Positions 10,962 through 19,404 of a DNA stretch of 64,000 nt are shown here, piece by piece. The stretch covers positions 2,542,001-2,606,000 of the forward strand of contig NZ_AP012544.1 in the NCBI RefSeq assembly GCF_000829055.1, in the 5' to 3' direction. The notes below the pieces were generated by a model. It ran no database searches and was not told where the DNA came from. It worked only from the letters and a program-made list of their open reading frames with translations. The stretch is from Lacticaseibacillus casei DSM 20011 = JCM 1134 = ATCC 393. GTDB taxonomy: Bacteria; Bacillota; Bacilli; Lactobacillales; Lactobacillaceae. The position numbers and the translations under genes are program-made. Within the stretch, counting starts at the first letter, position 1. Each line of letters begins with the position of its first letter.

Positions 10962-11774
10962 CTAAAACAAATCCAGTTGCCGCGGCGCCAATCCGGGAAA
11001 ATCCAATCCCAGCATGTCAATGAATGCCTGCGCATTTGCGGCAGCATCATGTCCGCCATTATTGTTGAAAATAACGGTGACGTTTTTACTTTTGAGATGG
11101 TGCACAATGGTGGCAAACTGTTGCAATTCTGCTTGGCTATAGCGATAATTCGTCCGTTCTGTGGTTTTGGCGCCGCTCTGGCCCCAAGCCTGATTACGGC
11201 CATGCAGGCGCAAAATCGTTAAGTCGGGATTCGTGGCAATTGGCACCAGCGGAACGGAACCGCTTGTTGTCTGAGCTTCATCCACAACGACATGAATATC
11301 GCCTGCCGCCTGCAATAACCCAATCGTGGCATCACGATAGGCCGGCAGATACCAGCTGGCATGCCGGAATTCAACCGCAACCGGTAAATCCGGCAGCCAC
11401 TGATTGAGATTTTGCAGATACCGGACGTTTTCCGCCGTCACGCCAAAATAAGGCGGAAACTGGCACAACACCGCCTGCAGCTGATGTGCGGCAACCAGCG
11501 GCGCGACCATGTCATTAAACCGCGAAAATTCCGCAACCAAATCCTGTGTGGCTTCGTGCTTGGTCATGAGCTTGCTGGCCTTCACAATAAACTGAAAGCT
11601 CGCCGGCACCTGCGCCTGCCACCGCCGAATTTGATCCACAGTTTTCAACCCGTAGAAGGTCGTGTCCAACTCAATCACCGGAAAATACTGTGCATAATCC
11701 GCAAAGGTACTGCGCTTGCCATTTGCTGCAATGCTAGGATGATCGGCCACACTGGTTAAGCCGACGTTAATCAT
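10962..11774 (-). CDS. DUF72 family protein (YecE-like TIM barrel)
   Basis: About 270 residues. The N-terminal VIELDTTFYG segment and the later VEFRHASWY segment are typical of DUF72, a TIM-barrel family without an assigned biochemical role. I chose ATG 11774, which overlaps the last 8 bases of the NUDIX gene, so the pair should be translationally coupled. Longer upstream starts would run deep into the NUDIX frame. Confidence 0.85.
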   Translation of the reverse strand: MINVGLTSVADHPSIAANGKRSTFADYAQYFPVIELDTTFYGLKTVDQIRRWQAQVPASFQFIVKASKLMTKHEATQDLVAEFSRFNDMVAPLVAAHQLQAVLCQFPPYFGVTAENVRYLQNLNQWLPDLPVAVEFRHASWYLPAYRDATIGLLQAAGDIHVVVDEAQTTSGSVPLVPIATNPDLTILRLHGRNQAWGQSGAKTTERTNYRYSQAELQQFATIVHHLKSKNVTVIFNNNGGHDAAANAQAFIDMLGLDFPGLAPRQLDLF

Positions 11775-12246
11775 GGCGCTCACCGTCCGTGATCTGAAAT
11801 TTCTGTAGCACATCACCGGTAAAATACGATGCATAATCATGCTTCTCGCCATTCAAAGCGTATCGCAACAGCGGCTGCAGATCCGGTACCAATCCCGGAT
11901 TATCCGCCAGCAACCACTCCTTGGAAAAGGTCGCCAGAATCCCTTCACGAGTCGCTTGCGGCATCTGAAGCCGATCGGACGTTTTCCCGAGAAAAGCATA
12001 GAGCTCACCGCGAAGATCGCCATCGACATGCCAAAAAACACGCCCCACACTGCGCAATTCGTGCGCCGGGATGATAATGTGGCTCTCTTCCTGCAATTCA
12101 CGCGCCGCACAGACAGCCGGCGTCTCGTCAGGCAGAAACTTACCACCGAGCGTATTCCACATGCCACGATAAGGCGGATTCGTGCGGTTAATCAACAGCC
12201 AGCCAGTGGGTGTCTCAACCGTCACCAATGTATATTTCTTGACCAT
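11767..12246 (-). CDS. NUDIX hydrolase
   Basis: A 159-residue phosphohydrolase of nucleoside diphosphate derivatives. The NUDIX box runs from GGKFLPDE through AARELQEES, with the REL..EE core intact. The start is ATG 12246, six bases after AAAAGGGG; the ATG at 12252 touches the ribosome site. It is the first gene of a two-gene unit with the DUF72 protein. The substrate cannot be told from sequence; a MutT-like sanitation role is possible. Confidence 0.88.
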   Translation of the reverse strand: MVKKYTLVTVETPTGWLLINRTNPPYRGMWNTLGGKFLPDETPAVCAARELQEESHIIIPAHELRSVGRVFWHVDGDLRGELYAFLGKTSDRLQMPQATREGILATFSKEWLLADNPGLVPDLQPLLRYALNGEKHDYASYFTGDVLQKFQITDGERHD

Positions 12247-12290
12247 GTGCATCCCCTTTTCAAAAACAAGCCAATTAAAACGCTTGAAGC

Positions 12291-12317
12291 AAAAAGGCGC
12301 CAGGTCGGCGTCTTTTA
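12291..12317 (-). terminator. Intrinsic terminator of the hydroxyacid dehydrogenase gene
   Basis: Read on the minus strand, AAAAGACGCC pairs with GGCGCCTTTT around a four-base loop, followed by more T. It lies 30 bases past the stop codon. Confidence 0.78.
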
Positions 12318-12346
12318 AAAGACTTCGGTATTGCTACCGTAGTTGA

Positions 12347-13252
12347 TTATTTCATTTTTTCGAGTGTGTCCTTGATGATGCCTGCCGAATGGACGTACTT
12401 CGCCCGCTCGTCATCGGTCAATTTCAATTCCGGTGTGTTGACGACACCGAGCTTGCCGATGGTTGCCGGATGGCCGATCGCAATGCCGAATTCGGGATCG
12501 TAATTGGCGCATGGGAAAATCCGCTTGGCATCGCTGATGATCGCCTGGGTCATTTCGGTTGCGATGGTTGCAATGCCATAACTGGTATAGTGCTTCGCAT
12601 TGTAAATCTTCCAACCGCCAGCCCGCGCTGCATCAGCCAGCTGATCGTAATCCACTTTGGCGTACTCTGCGATCGGTTCATTATTGACCCGAACCGTTGA
12701 CCACGCCGTGAACTGAGACTCACCGTGTTCGCCCATGTTATAGCCACGAACATCCGCAACATTCACATGCAGCGTCTCGGCAACCGCGCGCCGCATCCGA
12801 TAAGTATCCAACGATGTGCCAGTGCCGATAATCTGGGACTTCGGCAAATCAAGCAAGTACTGCCAGTAGCTGGTCACCGCATCGCAGGGATTCGTAATAT
12901 CCAGCAAGACGCCATGGAAGCCAGACGCCTTCAGCTTCGGCGCGACATCATCCAACGCCGCCTTGGACGTTTTAGTCTCGCCGATCCGATCACCATTTGA
13001 AATCGCGCCGATATTGCCGACTGCCGAAATCACCACATCAGCGTCTTTCAACGCATCATAGTCGTTGACCACAATGTCGGTATACGTCGGCAACCCGCCT
13101 AACGCATCCTTCAAGTCATAACTTTCGCCTTCAGCCAATTCGGCTTTCTGGTCAATTAACACCAGTTTATCTGCAATACCTTTGCTGACCAAATTGAATG
13201 CCGTCGTCACACCGACATGGCCAATACCAATGATACCAATCGTTCTTGCCAT
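12347..13252 (-). CDS. L-2-hydroxyisocaproate dehydrogenase-like / L-LDH family
   Basis: A 301-residue NAD-dependent 2-hydroxyacid dehydrogenase. The Rossmann motif is GIGHVG near residue 10, the catalytic histidine is in MGEHGESQF near residue 178, and an Asn lies in LLDITNPCD. The sequence resembles L-HicDH of Weissella, which reduces branched 2-keto acids derived from amino acids, more than classical lactate dehydrogenase. The start is ATG after AAAGGAGA. It is a single gene with its own terminator. A folded repeat lies immediately upstream, so the promoter is within or beyond that repeat. Substrate preference is inferred. Confidence 0.85.
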   Translation of the reverse strand: MARTIGIIGIGHVGVTTAFNLVSKGIADKLVLIDQKAELAEGESYDLKDALGGLPTYTDIVVNDYDALKDADVVISAVGNIGAISNGDRIGETKTSKAALDDVAPKLKASGFHGVLLDITNPCDAVTSYWQYLLDLPKSQIIGTGTSLDTYRMRRAVAETLHVNVADVRGYNMGEHGESQFTAWSTVRVNNEPIAEYAKVDYDQLADAARAGGWKIYNAKHYTSYGIATIATEMTQAIISDAKRIFPCANYDPEFGIAIGHPATIGKLGVVNTPELKLTDDERAKYVHSAGIIKDTLEKMK

Positions 13253-13273
13253 ATTAAAAATCTCCTTTCATCA

Positions 13274-13375
13274 TAACGCGTTCGCAGTCGCAGAAATCTA
13301 CGTGTAAGGACCTTGAAGCCTCAATGGCCACTTACACTCCGATTTCTAAGCGCTCCTGCTCACGCTCACTCACTC
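13274..13375. repeat. Dispersed folded repeat, family 2, copy 1 (shortened)
   Basis: It begins with TAACGCGTTCGC and ends with CTCACGCTCAC. GTGTAAGGACC pairs with GGCCACTTACAC-like sequence. The internal arm is shortened (CTTGAAGCCTCAATGG only), so one half of the apical hairpin is missing. The edge supplies the last codons and stop of the TMEM175-like gene. Confidence 0.8.
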
Positions 13376-13966
13376 TTTTGGACCACGTAATAGATGTCGC
13401 TCAACACGCTGGTCTGGGATTGCCCACAACAATAACATTAACAAGTCCAGTATGATCGTTAATGGTGGCCAAAGCAAAGCCAAAATCATCGCGATAAATG
13501 CCATGACAATCGAACCGACCGCTTTCCAGTCATGCTGATGACCGTATAGCTTCACCAACTCCGAGGTCGGGCCGTTGACATGTCGCAGCGTGACGACCAA
13601 AAGAAGGTAACTGACATTCGACATGAACACAACAAAGCCATAAATCAGCTCCGGTCCGAATGCATCCACATGCCCTTCACCGACCCAGCTGGTGGCAAAC
13701 GGAAACATCGAAATGGCCAGCATAAAAAACGAATTCGCCCACATCACGCGCCAGTCGATCCGATTCACCAACTGGAACAAATGGTGGTGATTGTTCCAAT
13801 AAACAATCAGCGTCAGAAATGAAACTAAATAAATCCCAAACCTTCCTCTTAATGCCCAAAGCGACGCCAGTGAGCCACTGTGAGGTGGATTTAATTCCAA
13901 CACCAAGATCGTTAAAATAATCGCGATGACCGCATCGGTAAATGCCTCCAAGCGTCCTTTACTCAC
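13370..13966 (-). CDS. TMEM175-like potassium channel (DUF1211)
   Basis: About 198 residues with around six hydrophobic spans. The first span carries the family hallmark as FTDAVIAIILTILVLEL (FSD-type motif). Bacterial members form tetrameric potassium-permeable channels. I place the start at GTG 13966, eight bases after GGGG; a TTG at 13972 is too close to that site. The stop codon lies inside the edge of a family 2 repeat, so the C-terminal end may have been set by that element. Confidence 0.85.
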   Translation of the reverse strand: MSKGRLEAFTDAVIAIILTILVLELNPPHSGSLASLWALRGRFGIYLVSFLTLIVYWNNHHHLFQLVNRIDWRVMWANSFFMLAISMFPFATSWVGEGHVDAFGPELIYGFVVFMSNVSYLLLVVTLRHVNGPTSELVKLYGHQHDWKAVGSIVMAFIAMILALLWPPLTIILDLLMLLLWAIPDQRVERHLLRGPKE

Positions 13967-14000
13967 CGTCAAATCCCCTTTTCGTCATGATTGTCCGTGA

Positions 14001-14693
14001 CTAGACGTGCAACTTGGCAAAAACGTCAACCGCATCTCCCAGAACCATCTGCGCCCCTTCCGGCAAAGCAATCCGTTCGCGGTTGACGGCCACAATCGTT
14101 GCATCCGGTTGTGCATAGCCAATTAACCCGGCAAATGGATACACGACAAAACTTGTTCCCACAACGATCAGCAAGTCCGCCTGGGCAATGGCATTAATCG
14201 CCGCACTCACCGTATCCGGATTAATCGGCTCACCGTATAAGACAATATCCGGCCGTAAGATACCACCGTCTGCCGCATGTACGTCATTTTTCAAATACGT
14301 CCGATAGTCAAATTGCTTGCGACAGATTTGACAGTAAATCCGATAAAGATTGCCATGGAACTCAACCACATGCTTGGCGCCAGCTTTGCGATCGAGTCCG
14401 TCAACATTTTGTGTGACAATCGTGCCTTTTTGGTTGGTAATCGCCGCCATTTTTTCATGAATGACATTCGGCTTGGCATCGGGATAATACATGTTCTCGA
14501 CGACAAATTTATGAAAGTCCTCGTGATGGGCCTGCAGATTATCAATCGATAACGCATACTCTGGGTCAACCTTGTCGGCATATAAGCCGCCTTTTGATCG
14601 ATAATCCGGAATTCCCGAAGCTGTCGAAACGCCTGCGCCGGTCATAAACGTGACCCGTTTTGCTTGATCAATCGCGGTTTGCAAATCAAACAT
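14001..14693 (-). CDS. Sir2-family NAD-dependent protein deacylase
   Basis: A 230-residue sirtuin. NAD-binding motifs GAGVSTASGIPDYRS and TQNVDGLD and the catalytic histidine in VEFHGN are present. Only the first zinc cysteine pair is seen (CQIC). The second pair, usually found shortly before GGxLRPD, is replaced by a cysteine-free VHAADGGILRPD. The zinc site is therefore incomplete or absent. The start ATG 14693 is nine bases after AGGAG; ATG 14702 abuts the ribosome site. The expected activity is removal of acyl groups from lysine. Confidence 0.9.
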   Translation of the reverse strand: MFDLQTAIDQAKRVTFMTGAGVSTASGIPDYRSKGGLYADKVDPEYALSIDNLQAHHEDFHKFVVENMYYPDAKPNVIHEKMAAITNQKGTIVTQNVDGLDRKAGAKHVVEFHGNLYRIYCQICRKQFDYRTYLKNDVHAADGGILRPDIVLYGEPINPDTVSAAINAIAQADLLIVVGTSFVVYPFAGLIGYAQPDATIVAVNRERIALPEGAQMVLGDAVDVFAKLHV

Positions 14694-14900
14694 CGTTTCC
14701 ATCTCCTAACACGCTGAACAGCGCAACATCCTTAACGAAAAATTCACCTCACACCAGGCAAAACGTTTAGCTTGCCCGCCAGTCACCAATCAGTGACACG
14801 GCCACTGTCGCGCTGGCTGATTCGTAACAAGTTGATCACCCCGCGCGTAAAAGGTGTAATATTATTTATAAGAAACATTGTAGAAAGGGGTCTTAATACC

Positions 14901-15047
14901 ATGAAGTCCTTTCGGTGGTCGCACTTTTTTAGTTATTTGTTTATGATCCTAGTCCTCATTTTCTTCCTCTTCGTCTTCTACCAGGTTGTGATGCTTGGTA
15001 TTCAGTCCGTGACTAACGGCTTCTTCATTAATTTTGGCCGGCATTAA
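14901..15047 (+). CDS. Small single-span membrane protein
   Basis: 48 residues with one long hydrophobic segment (about residues 9-32) rich in Phe, Leu and Val, and a short polar tail. ATG 14901 follows AGAAAGGGG. It converges on the next gene, and the two stop codons share a single TTAA. No family recognised. The clear ribosome site and strong membrane segment make it a credible gene. Confidence 0.65.
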   Translation: MKSFRWSHFFSYLFMILVLIFFLFVFYQVVMLGIQSVTNGFFINFGRH

Positions 15048-15970
15048 CGGATGGTAAAATCGAGACCATACTTCGTCAGAACGCTGTCTAGCGGCTGTTG
15101 ATACAGCTGTTGGAAAGCTTCTGGCGTTGTTTCTTTTTCAGGCAGTGGCAGCACAAACGCATTTTGGTCATCGCTGCGCCCCATTGCGACATAGGCAGGT
15201 TGTTTCGTGTCCCGATCGCGGTAGCTGCTGTGTTTGATGAAGTAAACCTGATCTAGTGTGAGCCGCAGTTGTCGCTTCGACAAAACCGGCGACACCGTGG
15301 CAAATTCATGGTCATTGGTCGGCTGGTAGCCTAACTTCTCAATTTGGGCATCGAAACGCTCAAACAGGTGCACAATCGCCCGGCGCAAGCCAAATGGTGT
15401 GACAAGTTTCTGTTCGTCTAGTAATCCGAACAGTTCTTGGGCATACGGCAACGCTTGTGGATACGCGCTTGCCAGCTCATCGGGTAGCTGCCCGTCCAAA
15501 AAGCCTAAAAGATCCAGCAACGACAGAATACGGTAAATCACCAGCTGATCATCAGCTTCGGCTGGCACATTCTGCTTGAAGCCTGCCAACACCTGCGCAA
15601 CCACCTTGTCTGTCAGCAAGCCATGTTCCCGCTGCCAAGCAACCACCAGCATATGCACCGCAGCGTTATACAAGGCTGTACTGGTGGCATAAAGCTGGTC
15701 ATCCACTTGCGGATCACCGCTCAATAAATGAAATTGCAACTGAGGATACCCTTTCATCTGAAACAATAAGTGAAGGAGTTCGTGACTTAACGTGTACGCC
15801 ACATTCGTTGTATCGGTCACAACCACCTCTAGCGTACCATCTTTTTTCAGGCGCTGATGGCTTTGATCATGGGTCAGCACGTCGCTTGCTTCACCGTTAA
15901 TCGCCACTTCCAGTGGGTGATCGTAGTGATTTTTAACTTCATCAAGTAATGCCTGGACATCTTTTTGCAT
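15044..15970 (-). CDS. Hypothetical protein with HELLH motif (IpaB/EvcA-annotated family)
   Basis: 308 residues, acidic, no signal peptide. Residues near 62-72 read LSHELLHLLFQ, which matches the HExxH zinc-metallopeptidase pattern. Lactobacillus relatives carry the label IpaB/EvcA family, a label that says nothing certain about function. I see no obvious third zinc ligand, so protease activity is only a hypothesis. The promoter would face the divergent PEBP gene. Confidence 0.75.
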   Translation of the reverse strand: MQKDVQALLDEVKNHYDHPLEVAINGEASDVLTHDQSHQRLKKDGTLEVVVTDTTNVAYTLSHELLHLLFQMKGYPQLQFHLLSGDPQVDDQLYATSTALYNAAVHMLVVAWQREHGLLTDKVVAQVLAGFKQNVPAEADDQLVIYRILSLLDLLGFLDGQLPDELASAYPQALPYAQELFGLLDEQKLVTPFGLRRAIVHLFERFDAQIEKLGYQPTNDHEFATVSPVLSKRQLRLTLDQVYFIKHSSYRDRDTKQPAYVAMGRSDDQNAFVLPLPEKETTPEAFQQLYQQPLDSVLTKYGLDFTIR

Positions 15971-16110
15971 GTTTATTCAAAGCTCCTTGTTATGGCTCAA
16001 TTCGATCTGCTTGATCTGCTTGTGGCAATAAAAATATTTTTAATCCGAAATTGGCTTTCGTAATTTCAATCTACTATCATAAAGGTAGCGATAAAAGGGA
16101 GGAAATTCAA

Positions 16111-16620
16111 ATGAAACTATCCGTTCCGCTTGTCAATGGGATGCTGGCTGATCGTTATGGCAAGTATGCCACTGGCGCCGATGTCAAAAATGGCTATCCG
16201 ATCACGAGCTTTCCATTTACCATTGAAGATGCTCCGGAAGGCACTGTCAGTTTCGCACTTTGGCTCCTCGACTATGACGCGGTTCCAGTCGGCGGACTGC
16301 CGTGGATTCACTGGAATGCGGCAAACATTCCTGCCAATGTCACGTCGATCCCGGTTGGCGCGAGTCACAGCGATCAGATTCCAATGGTTGAAGGCAAAAA
16401 TGCTTCTGCAGGCCACTTGGTTGGTAACACTGATCCATTTACCCAGCAGGGCTATGTAGGGCCACAGCCGCCAGACAAGAATCATGATTATACGTTGATG
16501 ATTTTTGCTTTAGACACCAAGTTACCACTGCAACCCGGCTTCTGGTTGAATGAAGCCCGCCATGCGATGAAAGGTCATGTTTTGGCCAAAGCCGAAATTG
16601 ACTTGCCGTCACGGGTTTAA
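16111..16620 (+). CDS. YbhB/YbcL family PEBP (Raf-kinase-inhibitor-like) protein
   Basis: A 169-residue phosphatidylethanolamine-binding-protein fold. Segments typical of bacterial members are present: SFALWLLDYDAVP, a GLPWIHWN stretch, and YVGPQPPDKNHDY near residue 120. The cellular role in bacteria is unclear. The start is ATG 16111 after AAAGGGAGG; an in-frame codon at 16051 lacks a ribosome site. A folded repeat and a terminator follow. Confidence 0.9.
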   Translation: MKLSVPLVNGMLADRYGKYATGADVKNGYPITSFPFTIEDAPEGTVSFALWLLDYDAVPVGGLPWIHWNAANIPANVTSIPVGASHSDQIPMVEGKNASAGHLVGNTDPFTQQGYVGPQPPDKNHDYTLMIFALDTKLPLQPGFWLNEARHAMKGHVLAKAEIDLPSRV

Positions 16621-16731
16621 TTGCAACATTAAGACAGATACCAAAAGAGACTGGGTCATAATTTTGTGCGAACGTTCATAGGTTAGTAAATCCCGAACCA
16701 TCAAAAAATTTAGGGCAATAAGTTCCTTGTT

Positions 16732-16924
16732 GTGCCAAACTCCGCAATCTCCGGCGGGCTCGGGGGCTGGCGACCGCGAAGCTAGAGTGGTGGGCACGAC
16801 TTTGAGCCTCTGCAAACCCGGCTGAGTCTCAAAGCTCGGCCTTGTACTACGCTGGGAAGACCGCCCAGCTAGTACAATTTCACCACTGAGCCCCATCTGG
16901 CCTACGATTGCTCCGCTTTGGCAC
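16732..16924. repeat. Dispersed folded repeat, family 1, copy B
   Basis: The longest copy (193 bases). It has the same inverted ends GTGCCAAA/TTTGGCAC, the same two internal hairpins, and an extra segment (GGCGACCGCGAAGCTAGAG) that is shared with copy C but absent from copy A. It lies between the PEBP gene and the convergent membrane gene. Confidence 0.85.
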
Positions 16925-16964
16925 TCAGAGCTTAAATAACTCTAGCGCATTACCCTAGGGAAAC

Positions 16965-17012
16965 AAAAAGCGAACATACACTCCAATTATTGAAGGATAT
17001 GTTCGCTTTTTA
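16965..17012. terminator. Bidirectional intrinsic terminator
   Basis: AAAAAGCGAACATA pairs perfectly with TATGTTCGCTTTTT around a 20-base loop. It sits between two convergent units. Confidence 0.82.
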
Positions 17013-17073
17013 TTATAGCTATGAATTATGATTCAGCCTCTTAACGAGTGAATACTAGCAAATTACGCCATTT

Positions 17074-17352
17074 TCACCCGCCGTCACCAGTATTCATCCA
17101 CAACGCACCGGCGCCGACTGCCGCCAGCAGACCGATGCCGATGATGCCGACTAACGCAAATTTGAAAATGGCAAAGCCGCCGAGTGCAAAGAGTGCCAGG
17201 CTGATAAATGGATGGCGCAAACTCGCACCTAACAGTTTAATTACTAAGAACAAGATAATGATCACCGCGACAATGGCACCAATTGTGATGGCGCCTGTCA
17301 ACGTGTGGCTGCTTTGGCCAGTTTGATCACTGACCAAGATATTAGGCAACAT
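17074..17352 (-). CDS. Small membrane protein
   Basis: 92 residues with three hydrophobic spans and a short polar C-terminus (MNTGDGG). ATG follows CGAGGTGG. It lies 37 bases after the DUF1002 gene on the same strand and probably shares its transcript. Family not recognised. Confidence 0.7.
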   Translation of the reverse strand: MLPNILVSDQTGQSSHTLTGAITIGAIVAVIIILFLVIKLLGASLRHPFISLALFALGGFAIFKFALVGIIGIGLLAAVGAGALWMNTGDGG

Positions 17353-17389
17353 GAGGCCACCTCGTTTCTAACTTACCAAGTTGCGGTTA

Positions 17390-18370
17390 TTAAAACTGAC
17401 TCCGAATCCACTGGGCAATACCGTTAAAGAAACTAACGATGCCATCCCAGATTTTCTGCAGGAAATTCCGGTTTTCTTCAGTGTTTAGGCTTTTATTGAG
17501 CTTATCAAACAGCCCTTTTGCCGAATTTTGAATTGAATTGGCTAATTTGCTTGCCTGTGCCTTGAAATCGGTATTCTTTAAGGAACCGGCTTTTTGCACA
17601 TTCACCAGCAAGTTAATAATCAATTGACGTTGGTTATTGTTGATGATGGTCGTTAAATTATTCTGCTTAAGCTGGCTGTCCACAATATTGCCGATTTGGT
17701 TCTGGGACAAAGTTTGCTGGCCATTGTTACTTTGGGTCGCCATTTGCTGCTTGGCACCGGCAACGGCATTATTGAGCTGCTTGTCCGAATAGCCGTCTTT
17801 GTCTTTGTTGGCTTGGGTAATCGAACTAAGCGTGTTGACTTCCTGCTGGGCAGCGTTGATTTGCTGATTGTTGAGGTTGTCACCGTTTTGGGCAAACGCT
17901 GCGTAGACCCCGGCTAACGCACCGGAACCGTCGATTTTGACGGCACTGGTGATGTACAGATTGGCGTTGCTGACACCAGCTGTTAACGCGGCATTGCGAT
18001 ATTGGTCAGCCGTAATGGTCGTAATGTTATTTGTACCGTTATACGGCACAATAGTGACATTGATCCCGCCATTATTGGTTTTTTGCACCAACGCACTCGA
18101 CCAAACGCCGGAATTCTCGGTGAACGAGCTGCCCGAAGGATTGAGATACTTCACTAAGGTTGCGCCATTGACCGTTAGTTGACTGGCGTTGGAAACACCC
18201 GCGGCATTTTGCAGCGTGCTGAGCGTCCCACTTTTTTGATCGCTTGTCAGTGAGGCGCCAAGCGTGGCCACCGGTTGCGACCAGGTATCCGCCCGCACCA
18301 CACGCGGCGCGGTTGTTAGTAATGCCAAAGCGGCTGCCGCCAACCCCAGCCATTTGATCAATTTTTTCAT
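17390..18370 (-). CDS. Secreted DUF1002 family protein
   Basis: 326 residues. A signal peptide (MKKLIKWLG followed by an Ala/Leu core ending near ARVVRA-like residues 22-27) is followed by a domain resembling DUF1002: repeated Gln/Asn/Thr-rich segments and a GNxVxxQL-like motif near residue 225. A hydrophobic C-terminal end (about residues 300-326) ends in WIRSQF. The role is unknown; it is probably exported or cell-surface associated. First gene of a pair with the small membrane protein. Confidence 0.8.
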   Translation of the reverse strand: MKKLIKWLGLAAAALALLTTAPRVVRADTWSQPVATLGASLTSDQKSGTLSTLQNAAGVSNASQLTVNGATLVKYLNPSGSSFTENSGVWSSALVQKTNNGGINVTIVPYNGTNNITTITADQYRNAALTAGVSNANLYITSAVKIDGSGALAGVYAAFAQNGDNLNNQQINAAQQEVNTLSSITQANKDKDGYSDKQLNNAVAGAKQQMATQSNNGQQTLSQNQIGNIVDSQLKQNNLTTIINNNQRQLIINLLVNVQKAGSLKNTDFKAQASKLANSIQNSAKGLFDKLNKSLNTEENRNFLQKIWDGIVSFFNGIAQWIRSQF

Positions 18371-18462
18371 AGCTCAAAACCATCCTTTAGATTGGTACTT
18401 TCATTATCGCTGTTTGGACGCATTCCGTTAGCAAATCAGCATGCTTTTTAAGCAATGATTAA

Positions 18463-19404
18463 CTAATGCTCCCGCTGCGCCACGGCCCGGCTGTTGAGGT
18501 GACCATAAAGCGCACCTTCACGTAGCCCAAACTGGGAAAAGGTCAGCCGATCGGAATCAAGATACCGGATCATGGAAATCACCGGCACCAAGCCGCCCAC
18601 AATAATGTCCGCCCGATACTTCGCTAATCCTGGAATGGCTTCCCGGGTCGCCAGATCAGAACTCAGAATCTCTTTAAAAATATTGTTCGCTTGCTGGGTT
18701 GGCATCCGATAACCATGAATCGCTTCGAAATCCGCAAGTTTTTCTTTGCGGCGTTCGATTTTGGCTAATGTCCGGTTACTCCCACCCAGTGCCACAATTG
18801 GCAGATTCTGGGCTCGCCGCAGCCACCAAACGCTATTGAAAGTTTGGTGAATGAACGTACTCAGGGAAAAATACTCCGCTGCCGAAATAACATCCGGGCT
18901 CAAAAAGCGTTCGGACAAATTGACCGACCCGAATGGAATCGATACCAGATGCTGAAGCTTACGATTCTGCACCAAAACCAGTTCAGTCGATGCGCCGCCA
19001 GTATCCATGATTAAGGCGTTTTGAATCGGCAGCGTATTGACCACCCCTAAAAAGTCATACTCGGCTTCACGCATGCCGGGAATCACGCTAATCGTCAAGC
19101 CAGCCTCGTTTTTGACCCGCTTAAGAAAGGCCTTTTGGTTCTTGGCTTGGCGAACCGCTGCCGTGGCAACGGCTTTTAAGGAAATATCTTCATACTTATC
19201 CAGTTCGGCTTTGAACCCTTGTAACGCCTTCAATGTTCGGTCCATGGCTGCTGGCTGAAGGGTTCGCGACGTCCCCATATCTTCAGACAAGCGCACCATT
19301 TCCTTGAGTCGCTTGACCGGTTTCACGACTTCCTGATCAATCGACCAGATCGTCATCCGGGCAGAATTACTGCCAAGGTCAATTACTGCGAAGTGATGCG
19401 TCAT
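18463..19404 (-). CDS. ppx: Exopolyphosphatase, Ppx/GppA family (short form)
   Basis: A 313-residue ASKHA-fold phosphatase that removes terminal phosphate from polyphosphate or pppGpp. Phosphate-binding motifs are IDLGSNSARMTIW near residue 8 and IMDTGGASTELVLV near residue 140. Its start overlaps the ppk stop by 4 bases, so it is the last gene of the polyphosphate operon. It lacks the C-terminal HD-like half present in the first gene of the operon. Confidence 0.9.
   Translation of the reverse strand: MTHHFAVIDLGSNSARMTIWSIDQEVVKPVKRLKEMVRLSEDMGTSRTLQPAAMDRTLKALQGFKAELDKYEDISLKAVATAAVRQAKNQKAFLKRVKNEAGLTISVIPGMREAEYDFLGVVNTLPIQNALIMDTGGASTELVLVQNRKLQHLVSIPFGSVNLSERFLSPDVISAAEYFSLSTFIHQTFNSVWWLRRAQNLPIVALGGSNRTLAKIERRKEKLADFEAIHGYRMPTQQANNIFKEILSSDLATREAIPGLAKYRADIIVGGLVPVISMIRYLDSDRLTFSQFGLREGALYGHLNSRAVAQREH

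Noticed and set aside
18405..18462. Terminator after the polyphosphate operon
   Set aside because: Only a weak, short stem near an A/T run; not convincing.
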